The notes: generated by a model not told the origin, from the sequence alone. A stretch of 64,000 bases of DNA from Quercus robur (GCF_932294415.1 NC_065538.1:9678330-9742329); one strand, 5' to 3'. Shown: positions 34,701 to 46,856, counted from the first letter of the stretch. Program-made: numbers and translations.

Positions 34701-36284
34701 CTTCACAGGCAGATCCTTTTGTTGATGTTGATGACTATGATAAGATAGCATCATCTAAACGTGAAGATCAGATAGCAACATCAGATGAAGAAGATGAGAT
34801 AGATATAGGTGAACGAGACCTCACATCAATAGTAAGTTGTTAACATTTTCTGGAGGAAAAGTAGCCCTTAATTGTTTTTAAATTATGGTTTCAAGTGAAA
34901 TATATGATGCTCTGACTAATGTATTGGGTCGTAGATTCTGTGTTGTTCACAATGGTTGTTTTAAATTAACTTTTCCTCTGCCCTTGTTTAGTAAAGAGAA
35001 ATGCAGCTTGAACAAATAAGGTATAATGTTATTCTTTATGGTGCAATTTGGGTCTGATTCCCGAAGACTCAACTCCACCTTATTTATACTTTTGGGAAAA
35101 AAATTCTTAAGTAGGTTTGTCAACAAGGCATGAAGTTGGATTTCTTTTTCTAATCGATCTTACAAATAGGTACTTTCTTTTTTCTGGCTACTTCATCTCT
35201 TTAATGAAGTAGTCTTTTCTTAATACAATTTTTCTTACTTATCAAAACAAAAGAAAAGAAAAACAATCAATCTTACAAATAGGTGATTCCTCTGTCCAAT
35301 TTTGAAATGATATATATATATATATATATATTTTCTTGGGGGAAAAAATCAATCTCAGGTTAGGTAACTTTTTCTTTAAAATGGTTTCAAAGTAGGATTT
35401 GTTTTGCTTTATATCTTGCTTATATGGAAGATGGAATCAATGTGACATTATCTTTAAGTCAGAAAAGATTAACCATCTTTTCTAGAAAGTTGGAAGTTTA
35501 ATATGTCTAAGAAATTCCAAAAGAAAATTTGAAAGCTGTGAAATGCATGTAATTTAAGGCAGATCAATTCTTGTAGCATTACATTATAGTATTATATGTT
35601 TGCACTTAGAGTATGCAGTATTATGTTTTGTTACATTTTCCCTGCTCACGTGTTCAGTTGGGATTTCAGTTGCTATATGAAGGGCTTATGTCACTTATTC
35701 AATATATATATATATGAAGGATTTATGTTAAATGCCCATGGCCCTTACACCTGATCTTAATGCTCCTAGCAGCTATTCTCCATTCTCCATAATATTATTC
35801 TCAGAAATGGACTTTCTTTGTTAATTAGCATGCACAGTCCTCAACGGCCGCCATCTCTTCGTTGCAAAAATCTTCTCCGGTTGTGATGGCTTCTGGGGTT
35901 AACTTTGAGGCACTGGGCATTTCTAATCCTCCTTGGAGTGTTCTTTTGCCGAATGATTTGGGTGGCACCCAACTTGTTCAAGTTCCACAGGCTCCTGAGG
36001 TGGAAGGACTACCACTACCCCCCAACTTAGAGGTAATAACATCTTTTTGGATTACCCATTATTATCATCTTCGTCAGAGGTCTAAACCTAAAGTGTGCAG
36101 GAGCCTCACAAATCTGCTTATGAGTACTTGTTCAAGCTTGTTGCTGGCCTAAAGCATATGCTTCAAACAAGGGTGAGCCATTTTCACATTTATCTTCTCT
36201 ATTCCTCTTACGTGAGAAACTAACGTGATATTCTTTGAGTAGGAAATTGAGAGTAAGGGCCAAAAGAGGAAGCGAGATGATTAG
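28722..36284 (+). CDS. PP7L: PP7-like serine/threonine phosphatase, 10 coding exons, 728 aa
   Basis: This is a PPP-family phosphatase of the plant PP7 group, expected in the nucleus. Exons: 28722-28874, 28956-29006, 29080-29907, 30339-30806, 32529-32669, 34419-34523, 34709-34831, 35829-36032, 36101-36172, 36243-36284; every junction is GT-AG, phase 0. Residues 1-110 hold two similar helical units (LDDQRVHSLVMMREIA and LDDQRIQSLLRVKEIA); about 110-230 is acidic and probably disordered. The catalytic domain has GDIHGQ (D296, H298), GNYVDRG (324-330), RGNHE (355-359), THGG (H409), LWSDPS, WGPDCTE and SHEG (H506), SAPDYPQ. The family motif is GDYVDRG, so N325 replaces a metal-bridging Asp. The PP7-specific insert is present, with a basic RRSRRKR. 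The tail ends QKRKRDD, a likely nuclear signal. It is longer than PP7 (about 410 aa). It is convergent with the MAIN-LIKE gene 1.4 kb downstream. The symbol rests on architecture; PP7 itself is the alternative. Confidence 0.9.
31702..32461. repeat. 379 bp near-perfect tandem duplication in a PP7-like intron
   Basis: CACTTCTTTACAGGTAGTAA starts at 31702 and 32081, and the following 379 bases are almost identical in both copies (for instance CCATCCAGCTTTTTCCATGA in each). It is inside the intron between exons ending at 30806 and starting at 32529. The near identity indicates a recent event or an assembly artefact. Confidence 0.93.
33153..33590. repeat. 219 bp near-perfect tandem duplication in the next PP7-like intron
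   Basis: AGGGTTCAGATTTATTCAAT starts at 33153 and 33372. The two copies differ at only a few sites (GGATTATAGATG against GGATTACAGATG; AAATATCGTC against AAATGTCGTC). Confidence 0.93.
33635..34186. repeat. 184 bp tandem repeat, three near-identical copies, same intron
   Basis: GGTTGTGTGCGTCAAGATTG starts at 33635, 33819 and 34003, giving an exact 184 bp period. Copies differ at one or two positions. This array lies about 45 bp after the 219 bp duplication and 230 bp before the exon at 34419. Minus-strand reading frames that repeat across it are a by-product. Confidence 0.93.
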
Positions 36285-37719
36285 GTCAGCTTGGAGCCAA
36301 GGCAGCTCTGCCACAATGGCTTGATATGTCAAGCATCACTAGAAAAAAGATTTTCTGGAGATGTATCCAAATGGAAATGTATATAATACCAAGTAATGTG
36401 ATTCATTGATTCTATGTTTATGTAGATAAACACTCGCGCATTTTGTATCAAATTTACAAATGAGTTGATTTAGCATTTGGGATCTTTATTCAGTACACTT
36501 TCTTAGGAATCTAACCTTTGTCTAAATCTGTGAGAGATGAAAAATAGAGAGAAAAATGTGCAAAGAAAAACAATCAAACACGAGAGTTAAGTGATTTGGC
36601 GATGTGCGTATGTTCACAAAATTGCAACGGTTTCACTATATCAATAAGATGAATACAGAGGTGGCCATACAATACAGTTCATAAAAAAATGTAGGAAGTC
36701 GGCAAGCCTTTGTTCTATGGACTAAATCTAAGAAAATCACTCATTTAAAATTGTAATGCTTCTATATGCGTTTTTACTTTGTGTAGATGGTCTCTGCAAC
36801 ACCTATTTTATTCATTTATTTATTTAGTCCATGGTCAGAAATCAGACTTAATGGAAAGATAGCAGATTGTCACTCCATAACTGAATGAGCTACATGGTTC
36901 ACAGGCGGTAAGGTGGCCAGCTGAGCTTGGGCTTACTCACTAATCACATAGAAGATTTATCTCAAAAATTACTCAACACTATATTAGGAGTAAATGTTAG
37001 TCATAATGACAACATCTGTTATCTGGGAAATTCTTTTGAGGATATTGATGGAAGCTAAAAGGTCTTACTAAAGCTAAAAGTTGCACTCATTTCAAAATAC
37101 TCGAGTAGACCAAGTCAAAAAAAAAAAAATAAAAAAAAATACTCGAGTAGACAAGGAAGAAAAAATAAAAAGAAAGAGAAAAGTGATTAAATGGATTATG
37201 ATTAATCTGCAGTATCTTTCATCCCCAATCCCTTGGATCAACTGGCTTGCTTTGCTTCAATAAAACCGAAAAATCAAATTTAAATTAAAAGTGTCATGGA
37301 CCATCTAAAAGCTTCATTTTCCATGGCAATTAAAATAACTATCCAGCCCACAGCTCATTTGATACTACAACCGTTCCAGCAGTGCTTGTTATAGACCAAG
37401 AACTTCATAAATTCAAGAGAGAGAGAGAGTCTAGCCAACACCAAATCCATCCCAGCATTGAAAATTTTAATTCAGTGAAGAACTACTTGACATATTAAAT
37501 GAAGAATTTTTTACACATTTCATAATCATACAAGGCGACTATAGGCTATGCACTACAAATCCCCTAAAACTAAGTAATAATAACCTACTTCCTAGAAGTG
37601 CTTTACTAATGACCAACGAAAAGAAAATCACATCTTAACCACTTTGCCAAACAGATTTTTTTAGGGTATTTTTATCTCAATAAACAGAGCTGTCCACATG
37701 ATTAATGCATCTACAACTC
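36285..37719. other. Intergenic DNA between the convergent PP7-like and MAIN-LIKE genes
   Basis: This holds the two 3' ends. No exon was recognised. There are A-rich simple sequences at 37118-37175 and a GAGAGAGAG run at about 37415-37427. The 1.4 kb includes both 3' UTRs, so true spacing between transcripts is smaller. Confidence 0.5.
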
Positions 37720-39699
37720 TTAACATTGGCCATCCTCGCAAATCGAATCATCCTTCCGCTTACGCTTCTTAGTACTCTTCATTCCAATTTTTTTTGGTGA
37801 ATCTCCAACTTCATCCATCAAATATTTGTGCACAATATCCTTGACCTCATCAAGTAACTTCCTATCCTGGAAATCCATCCCATCTTCTGAAAACTTACCT
37901 AGCATGTCTGCAATTTCATTCAAAGCTTCAACCTGTAAAATTAATAAAAACCAAATATCAAGAAAAAAGATGTAATTAATAAAAACCAAATATCAATAAT
38001 ATCTAATTGTTGAGATTAGTAAACATCAAATAGCTAGTTATGCATAGCCTTACTTTTCCCTTAAATTCAGACTCAACAGATGTAAGCCTCCCTACGAATT
38101 TACGAGTAATTTTCTCGTACCACTGCATGTACTCCTTTTCGTCCACATCATCATCACCTTCCACGACATAAAATCTACGCATTGCCCACTCATCAAGCTC
38201 ATATTGCATTTTACCCAAGATGTCAACACCATGATCATATGCACGGCTCTTTCTCTCCCATCGATGAACATCATTTGGAATCCCTTGAAGCATGCCAAAT
38301 TGCCTAACGCAACGATCTGGGAGGTGTCTTTCTGCCTTTTCAAAGCAAATGAGCATAGTCCTTGATGCCCGCAAGGTCAAAGTATTTTTAATATCTTCTG
38401 GTATTACTGTATGGTCGATATCTTTGTAAGGAAGCCACTCCACCTGTACGTCAAAAGCACACCAATTGGATCATATCTTCTAGACGATACATATAAGAAT
38501 TGACACTGACTAACATGCATATAAACTCACATCAGAAGGTTTAAGAGAATCCAAGGCTTTCCGATAGGAGACTATATTACATTTCATTCTGGAACCACTT
38601 TGTTTTCCTTTCCACCAGAGCACCAATGGAAAGCAACCTTGGTTTGGCTCCTGATTGAACCTTGGTCGGCCAACATTCAGGCGATAATAACTCCAACACT
38701 ACAGACACATAACAAAGAATTGAAGTCAGCATTATGACTGAAAGTCATCAACATAGCCAAATTCCAATTGCTTCACCAATCAATATTTTAAATCACAACC
38801 CTGCCCCCCCGACGGTTATTTATCTGAAACAAAAAGAGAAGCAAAGAAAACAGTTATTTATCTGAAACCTGGAGTAAAGTCAAAGAGCCGCTAATGGTGC
38901 TTTGAGACTTTAGTGAAGCATTGCCAAGTGCTCTATATAAGAATGCCAATGCTGCTGCACCCCATGCAAACTTTCCCGCTTTGTCAAAATCCTCAAACAA
39001 TGAAAGGTACATGACAGGGACTTTGTTACCAGTTGTTGTGGAAAATATTGTACTGCCTACCAGGTATAGAAGGTAGGCACGTGTTCGGCACTCAATCTCT
39101 TCCACTGGTGCATCTTTGGGACATTGAGAAAAGAACTCTTTCAACCAGGTAAGCTTCACCATTCCACCAGTTAGGTCCTCTGGTACTCTTCCTAGTAATT
39201 TTTCACACAACAAGCTGGGTGTGCTGCTTGTTACACCTATAACAGGCTCTCCATCAATTGCTAGTCCAAGCAAGAGTGCTACATCTTCAAGGGTTATTGT
39301 CATTTCTCCAACAGGCAAGTGAAAGGTATTTGTTTCTCTCCTCCACCTCTCAACTAGCGCTGCTATGAGGGCACTGTCAAAATTAATTGCGGGAATCATT
39401 CGTAAGTAATGAAATCCAGCCTTCCCAACCAACTCGATTTGTTCAGCTGTGAGCTTCCATTGGTCAAGCAGTGAAGTGTGTTCATGACATCTAAGCACTC
39501 CTCGTTCCTTTTAAATGTTGCAATTAAATTATAAGCAATTGCAGTCCTTTAAAATATTGGGAAAAAACAAATTAAAACAAAAGGAGAGATATGATAGATA
39601 TTGTCAAACCTGCCCATCCCAAACTGCTGAAGAGACATGGCTATCTTGATCATAAAGTACAACATTATCAATTGGACCGGGATCTCCAGTGGTCTCCAT
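37720..39699 (-). CDS. MAIL1: MAIN-LIKE plant mobile domain protein, 5 exons, 499 aa
   Basis: This encodes a plant mobile domain (PMD, 'aminotransferase-like') protein of the MAIN/MAIL1/MAIL2 group. In Arabidopsis these nuclear proteins keep transposons silent and maintain meristem integrity. Exons (minus): 39610-39699, 38869-39507, 38531-38698, 38054-38443, 37720-37932, all GT-AG, phase 0, stop TAA. The N-terminus has VVLYDQDSHVSSAVWDGQ, then ERGVLRCHEHTSLLDQWKL across the first intron, which are family hallmarks. The PMD follows with ALVERWRRETNTFHLPVGEM, TITLEDVALLLGLAIDGEP and CRTRAYLLYLVGSTIF. Middle blocks are CWSYYRLNVGRPRF and VEWLPYKD. The C-terminus ends with a strong nuclear signal, KSTKKRKRKDD. 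Length is close to MAIL1 (about 510 aa). It could equally be the MAIL2 or MAIN orthologue; the group is firm, the exact orthologue is not. I see no frameshift or premature stop. Confidence 0.9.
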
Positions 39700-40900
39700 T
39701 TGAGCTTTGTAACAAACTACAAGCCAAAAAAGGGAATGCTAAAGTTAGCTCCATATAGTTGTAGCTCAAGAGCAGTAATTCGAGCTAAAAAAAAAAACTT
39801 GCAGTAGCATTAAACTAGTTTCAACTTGATTTTCAGACACAACAAATATTTTGGCCAGTTCAGACCTTGAATTGACAAGACTCACATTTGCATGACCCTT
39901 AATACATAGTTGAACAGATAGAGATTACAAAAAGGACAAACAAATGGTTAAGGCCATTAAAATCAATGCTCTCTTCATTGTACACTACCCTTACTTCAAA
40001 AGACACAGTTTGAATTGGAGCGTAAAGCTGAGGCTCCTTCCAATATATACAATAGTAAAAAGGATTAACAAGTAAAGAAAAGCCTAACTTCCATTTAATT
40101 TACCTGAACTTTCCCTTATCAAAGCAAAAAGTAAGAATATTTACAACTAAAAAAATGAATGAGCAATACTACTTTCTTCACTGTACACAAAGCCGTAGTT
40201 CCATATGCAAAGATCAATAATTAAACAAAAAGCCTAACTTCCATTTAATTTGTAGCAAACACCCAATTTCTCTAAATTTTAGCTCTCCCTTTTGAATTCT
40301 GTCTTCTGTGTCCAAAAATATAAAGATTAATTTCCCAGATAACAAGAAAAATAGTAAAGAATTCAAGACTAGGATTTTATTGAGCAAATCCTGAAAGCAC
40401 TTTCCTTTCCTTTATTTCTTACTTCTTACAAACAAAAATGCTTCTCTACATCATCAATTACTATATTCTTCCTTAAACAGCTTGATTAAACCATGTTTTT
40501 CATCGAAAACTTTTCTGGGTATTTTCCCATAGAGGCAAACAGAGCTTTAGCAAGCAATTGCAGCATCCAAACCCGCAAATTAATTAAAACCCAGATGATA
40601 AGATTAAAAACCCAGATCAAATATAATATTTAATTTAAAAATACTAGGCCAATTAGTGGTAAAGGTTCAAGCTTTCAAATACACAAAAATAAAACCTTGA
40701 CGACATATAGGATAAAGAAAAGGATGAAGAAGAACGACATGATTAAAGAGTAATTCACATTCACTGACCTGAAAAATAATTTTTTTAAAAAAATGGTATA
40801 TTTGGCGAAACGACGATGTGCAAAGTGGGAAAGTTGTCGACGACGGCCACGGAAGTGTCGTACTTTGATTTGAATTGGGGAACTCTGGATTTAAAAAAAA
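39700..40900 (-). other. 5' region of the MAIN-LIKE gene
   Basis: No coding sequence was found. A locally GC-richer stretch at 40805-40870 (with CGACGATGTG and GACGACGGCCACGG) looks like a leader and transcription-start region on the minus strand. GGTCAGTGAATG (minus, about 40760-40771) could serve as a donor for an intron in the 5' UTR running to the ATG exon. This is inference only. Confidence 0.35.
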
Positions 40901-42587
40901 AAAAAAAAAATCTTTAAATTACGAAAGTGTTAACTGATAAGATGATTTGAAAAAGGCCAAAAAAGAAAAAGAAAAAAAAGAAGAAGAAAGGCTCGGATAA
41001 GAATAATACTAGATGGGTTTGGACCTTTCTCAGCTCGGCCCAATTCAAAGTCCAAAGTACAGTACTCAGAGCTTTAACTTTTAAACTCACTTTGATATAA
41101 TTTTATATTCTAATTATTATTTTATACTCTCATGTGGCAATTGATACAGGGTAATATTTTAAATATTCTAATTATTATTTTGTACTCTCATGTGGCAATT
41201 GGTACAGGGTAATATTTTAAGATTCTCAAAAATGTTTTAAAATTTTCATATTTGGTTGCAAATCATACAAGAAAATTAGATGCCGGGAGAATCTGGATTC
41301 CCCCTTTAAACCCTTCTTACCTTTAAACCCTTCTTAGTAGGAATGTGGATTTTCTTTAAAACAGGCGGGTATCCAGATTCTCAAACTTAAAGGAAATTGT
41401 ATTTTTTATAAATTGATAATTTTAACTCTTTTCCTTATCATTTAAGCAATTAAGATAAAATATAAAACAAATTATTAATATTTTTTCCCTTGTCTTTATC
41501 TTTTCCCACCAAAATAACATAAATAGGATAGACAACTTTGTTGATATATTCTTTATCAAAGTTCTATTTAGATTTCACATGTGGAAAAAAAAAAAAAGTT
41601 AGAATGGGACCCTTCATTATTGCTAGGTATTCACTTTTGTTGTTGTGTGTGTATTGCTCAACAAATTATTAACAGTTTATATTTTGTTTTTTATTATTTA
41701 TTTAGGGGAAGATTTTTTTTAAAGGACTTGGTAGTTCACATTCAAATCTAAGGATAGAATGAGAAAAATAAATAATTCATTTAAGATTCTTGGGAATAAA
41801 CTAAATATTATCATTTCACATTCCTAGGAATTTTAAGAGATTTCCAATGAAACCAAACATAAGAATAGTTACATTCCTAGGCATCCAGATTGTAAAGAAT
41901 CACATTCTTAGGAATCTGGATGCTATGAGTAATGTGGATTCCCTCGTATCAAATGCCACATCAAAGTTTTAATTTCTTTTGCTTCTTTTGATCGTTTGAT
42001 TGGGGATGTGAAGGTTATAGAAGAATTCTTTATTGGTTTTACTACTTCTCATGTTAAGAGACAAGGAAATTCTGTTGTTCACAATCTTGCTAAACATGTT
42101 AGTGATTTAAAGGTGTGAATGAAGAGTGTCCCTCCACATCTTAATGTTGTAATTGTTGCCGACTTGACATCTCTTATTTAATAATATTAGCTTATAACTC
42201 TCTATATATGCATGGATACACTTAAAGATATACAATAAGATACATAATATAATATTTATATATATAATTTAAATACTATTGATAGTCATTTTTTTATTTT
42301 GTTAACTCTTTAAAAAAATTTGTAAGGATATTATTAGGTATAAAATGTAAATTATCCATTTTTTATTATTATTATTGTGAAGCATTTTTTTTAATGATTC
42401 ATTTATTCTAGACTCTTTGGTTTTTGTACTTAATAACTCACTTAAATGAATATTTATGGTGTGGTCCAACATTTGATTCTAAAATTAAGAAATAAAACTC
42501 TTTAAAAATAAATAATTTAGGACACATGATGCAAAATTGGAACTCTAATTTAGAGTTCTAGTTTGAATTTTTCTTAGTTTCACTTAT

Positions 42588-42619
<32 letters not shown>

Positions 42620-42902
42620 GATTATAGCTTTCTACTTCTCAAAAAAATAAAAATAAAAATAAATTTACACATGATGTGAAGAGTATGAATACTATTGAAG
42701 GTAAAACAGTCAAAACTCACAATTTTATGATTCTCAAATTTGGTTGGAGCTTTTTCTTATTTATTATTTTTACTTGATAAATTTAATAGTTAAGAATGGA
42801 GATATTTAAATTTTGAATGTTTTCATTAAAAAATATCATAAGGTATCAGTCAAGTTACAAGACTCTTTACAATTTTATGGAGCTTGAGTAGCATGTAGAT
42901 TT
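40900..42902. other. Repeat-rich gene-free DNA
   Basis: A 58 bp tandem duplication lies at 41105-41220 (ATATTCTAATTATTATTTT at 41105 and 41163). Two short hairpins share a core: AGAATCTGGAT...ATCCAGATTCT at about 41287-41382, and GCATCCAGATT...AATCTGGATGC at 41881-41923. These look like remains of one MITE family. An (AT)n tract occupies about 42594-42618. Confidence 0.55.
41993..42181 (+). pseudogene. C-terminal RNase H-like domain fragment
   Basis: The plus strand reads RLIGDVKVIEEFF, then SHVKRQGNSVVHNLAKHV, then after an in-frame TGA, PPHLNVVIVADL. This matches the last third of the plant RNase H-like domain (RVT_3), where the motif is of the type 'HVRREGNxxAHxLAK' and then 'W...P..L'. 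The TGA stands where Trp is usual. It lacks the catalytic front half, so it is dead. Confidence 0.65.
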
Positions 42903-43450
42903 CACTACAACAAAATGTATTTTTGGTGATGAAAATTTTTGTCACCAAATGTCCTCATTTATTCACCTATAACATTCAGCGACGAAACTACTTTTTGTTG
43001 AACATACTCGTCACCAAAAGGTTCAATTATTTTTAATTTTTTTTTTTTTTTTGCAACAAAACCATTTTGTTGCCTGATATTTTCCTTGCTAAATACATTA
43101 TCCAACAATGAAATAGTTTTGTTGCCAAATGTATTTTATTTTTTATTTAATCATATTTGGTAACAAAATATTTCGTTGTCAAAACCAAAATTTTTATTTA
43201 TTTTTTAATTTTCCATATTAGGCGACGAATAGTTTTGTTTCCAATATTTGTTTCTTTTTAGTTTATTTTATTTTAAATTTTACCATGTTAGTCAAAAAAA
43301 ATTTTCATCACCAAATGTTGTTTACGTTTGCTGTTCAATTTAATAGCGACGAAACATTTTGTCACCAATTCTTTTTATTCCATCCTATCCAAATTAATAA
43401 TGACGAAATATTTCATCGCCAAGTATTTATTTATTTTAGTCTAATTTTCT
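42903..43450. mobile_element. CACTA transposon terminal segment
   Basis: It starts CACTACAACAAAATGTATTT, the CACTAC terminal motif of En/Spm elements. It is followed by repeated subterminal motifs of GCGACGAAA and TTCGTCACCAAA type on both strands (for example 42980, 43010, 43217, 43345, 43400). No transposase and no matching second end were found, so this is a fragment or a truncated non-autonomous copy. Confidence 0.65.
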
Positions 43451-44109
43451 ATTTTTATTTATTATTTTGATATAAACCTATCATTATATTATTAGAACCT
43501 CACATTTGAACAACAAATTTATAAGCAAACTATCTATACAATCCAAAAGTAAATAAAATAAGTATTAGATTTAATCCATCTATATAAGTTGTTTGCAACA
43601 CAATTCTAACAAAAGATGTCTTATAATAATAAAAAAACATATTAAAGATTGAATTGATGTCATTATGTAAATAAATTTTGTACTTGACATTGTACTAAAA
43701 AAAAGTTGGACTTTTTTTTTAGGGGAAAAAAAATTCTATTTTACTCTATTTATTTATATTTTAAAATCTATTTCTTGAATTAGTCATTTGAGTTGAATTA
43801 TTACATTGTCACATAATTGAATATATATGGAGTCAAAGACATGACTTAGAATCCGTTTGGATAAATGTTTTCTCCCGTTTGAATTAGCATTTTCTTAGAC
43901 AAAAACCATGATTAAATCTCAGTTTGGAATTTTAAAATCATTTGGCATTGTGTTTTTAACTAGATTGTGTTTACGAAATTGCAAAAAGTTGTGTTTTAGA
44001 AAAGCAACTCCCAGGTGCTACACCCTAGAATTTTGATAAATATTTGTTGGTGCTACAACAAAACGACAAGGATGTTTCTCTTTAGGATTTGAAGTTCCCT
44101 TATGTTAGT
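43451..44109. other. Gene-free AT-rich DNA
   Basis: No coding or RNA gene and no clear transposon end were seen. Confidence 0.5.
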
Positions 44110-44442
44110 TGTTAGAGATATATTAGACATATTAGCCCAATATAATAGGTCCAAACTCACCTAGTATGTGTGCAAGAGAAGTCTCCTACCTGTAATAGTC
44201 TAGGGTTTAGTCTTCTATAAATACTCATGTTAAGGTTTATTGTAATGCAAAATTTGTACTACACTCTTACATAATAAAGATGTAGCCTTTAAGGGTTTCC
44301 TCTGTGGACATAAGTTGTCAAGGTTGAGCTATGTAACCCTCGTGTTCCCGTGTTCCTATTCTATGCTTCATTTTTTGCATCTACTTTAGTATATACAACA
44401 TGGTATGCACATCAATGCTAATATTTAACATGGTATCAGAGC
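44110..44442 (+). mobile_element. Ty1/copia-type LTR with primer binding site
   Basis: The 321 bp LTR (44110-44430) begins TGTTAGAGATA and ends ATTTAACA (short TGTTA/TAACA inverted ends). It contains a TATA-like CTATAAATACTC and AATAAAGATG. The primer binding site TGGTATCAGAGC (44431-44442), complementary to initiator tRNA, follows without a gap. What comes after (to about 44705) may be leader and gag start but has no recognisable domain, and there is no 3' LTR. It is a truncated element. Confidence 0.75.
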
Positions 44443-44705
44443 TAAACTTCATTCTTGGCATTAAGCAAAATATTTCTACCCAACAAAGAAGATTTCCACA
44501 CACATAGCACAGATCCACAACAGTTCCTATGCTTGGCTTCAGATCTGGACCCCACGGCATCACACAGCTCCCACGGAACCACCGTCACTACCTCGTTGTT
44601 GGGTGATGTCGTCCAATTTTGTAACGAAAATCGTAGTGTCGCTAAGGTTGTCGTTCCACCAAGAAAAGCAAAACAAGAACATGTCAAAAACACTAATAAC
44701 ATATA

Positions 44706-46247
44706 GAAAAATATGATTGAAACTTAGGAAAAATAAAGTTTGGTAAAATTCAATAATTAAAATTACTAGGGCGTTAGGGTTTGTCCACCAATATTGTTAA
44801 GCATCCACTACTAGTCCAATTTAGTACACAGTTGGGTAAGTAAACACATAAACTATCTGATCGAATGATTTAGAAATAAGCTTTATTAATAAAACTCTCT
44901 TTGGTTGATAATATTCATCAATTGTTCCAACAATTTAGTCTAGAAAATAATAATTTTGTTAGAAAAAAACTCAAGAACATTGCATACCCTAGAGGCAATA
45001 CTATGGAAAAAGTAATATCTAACAAGATTACCACGTTTTGCTAGAGAGATTATAAAGCCCTATTCTAATAATAAGAAGATTCAAGAATAGACTCATGAAA
45101 GAATTAGAAATTAAATATCAATCTAGAAAAAAAATTATGAAAAGAGAACAATTGATTTCAATACTTGAGGTGTTTTAAGGTGGAGATGTCCTTGTTGATG
45201 ACCTTATTTCTTACAAGAGGGTCAAAGGAGATGATTGTTTGGACCTTGGCTTCCTTGGTTGATTGAGATTGAAGTTGATTGTGAGCTTTAGGTTGGTTAC
45301 AATTGATTGCATCAATGCAGTTGTTGGTGGTAGCCATACCAAGTTTAATTGAACTAGCTATTGTTGAAGCTTGAATGTTTTGGCTAGAGGCCATTGAAGC
45401 TGGTAGCAAGACAATGAAGATTTATTTCTTCGAAGGAGAAGGAGATAAGAGATAGAGAGGTCCCATAGGGCGTGCAAGAATTTGTTAACGACTAAATTTC
45501 TAATGTGAAATAATTAAACAAGTAAAATAGTTTCACAACTATGAATTTGTATTGATGATTATGTGGTAATTCTCTGAAATTACAAAAGAATGATCCTTTG
45601 ATTTGATCTTCTTGAGATGGTTGCTTATTGGAATTGTGGTAATGTGATTTTGACTTGAACACCAAATATCCTTCAATTGGGCTGAAGGATGTATTGAAGA
45701 CCCTTGAAACGGAATTACAACAAATCTCTAGCTATGAGCTTGTTAGAAATTCTTTATTCTTCATGTTCTTTGTGTGTTCTTCGCATGTTCTTCATCTTTG
45801 AAGGTTTGTGGTGGAAATTTTTCGGGGCTTTGGAGGCTTGTAGCCATACAACTTCATTGATTTGTGGTTTCTTGAAGTTTGTAGAGGCTTTTGATTTTGA
45901 TTCCAGTGAACTTTGAGATTTAGGAAGATGATTTGAATGATTCTGTTTTGAATGTTCGTATTTGAGGTTGAAATTCTTGAAGTTCTTGGAGGCTTTAGGC
46001 TTAATTCTAGCAAAGCTTCTATACTTCTAAATCTTCTTTGATGCTGCTTGAAGTGCAAATGTCTTGGTATGTAGAAATGCCTTAGGATGACTTCTAATTA
46101 TAGGAGTTTGGGTGTGGGTGAGTGACATGTGGTGGAGTTTGATTGGTGACACATGTCACAGCTTGATTGGAGGAGCTTTAAGACTCTTCCTCCAAGACAC
46201 ATGGCATAGTTTGATTGGTCGAAATGTCATAATTTTCAAGGTGATAC
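44706..46247. other. Unassigned sequence, possibly decayed LTR element on the minus strand
   Basis: On the minus strand, 45389 to 45158 reads as an open frame starting MASSQNIQASTIASSIK after a CT-rich leader-like stretch, but I recognise no domain and no splice context. 45700-46200 on the minus strand has the look of an LTR (CACATGTCAC motifs and leader rich in CTTCAAGAA). No ends, primer site or target duplication could be fixed, so nothing firm is called. Confidence 0.3.
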
Positions 46248-46856
46248 ATGTTAGCACCTAATAGGGATAAATCCCAAAGTAGATAGATCCAATTAACAGA
46301 GACAATCATAAGTGACAGAGTCAATGGCCTGGTAATTCTTCCAACTAAAGAACTAGTAGACGGGCTCATGACCTGGACGGAGAGGCAAGGCGACGGATGT
46401 GCTCCTCAAAGTGGACGGGTCCAAGGGAGACGGTTTGTTGAAGCCAGGTAGCACTTATGTGGCATGAGTGGTCTCCAAGAATCCTAGTATGGAAATATCT
46501 TGCATCCTACGCCCAACCATAATCAAAGGAAATCCCTACAAGGAAAGGATCCCATAAAATACGAGTATTAATGAGAATTTTCACTACAAGGAAATACCTT
46601 CTCCATCAAGAAAAAAAGATCAGCTCTACACTACTATAAAAACTCCAAAACCCTCATAATCAAGGTACGCGTAATTTTCCCCAGCTCTAGTACTCTAGAG
46701 TTGTAGAAATTCTCTCTAACTTAACTTTCGGAGGGTATTTGGCTGGTACTACACCAATACTCTCTATAAGGTCTTCTATGTTTTTGCTTTGTAGGTTCTG
46801 TCAAGAGCGTGTGAGAACCATGTGACTCATTGACGATTTTTGGCATCATCACACCC
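46248..46856 (+). mobile_element. Probable solo LTR of a Ty3/gypsy-type element
   Basis: A start of TGTTAGCACC, a TATA-like ACTATAAAAACTCC at about 46632, and a 3' part reading TTTCGGAGGGTATTTGGC then GGTACTACACC resemble plant gypsy LTR ends. A weak TTTTTGGCATCATCA follows near 46840, which may be a decayed primer site. Exact borders and target duplication are uncertain. Confidence 0.4.

Noticed and set aside
45158..45409. 83-residue minus-strand frame with CT-rich leader as a small gene
   Set aside because: It has no recognisable domain, splice pattern or supporting context, and the surroundings look like decayed retroelement. Kept only as a note in the intergenic entry.
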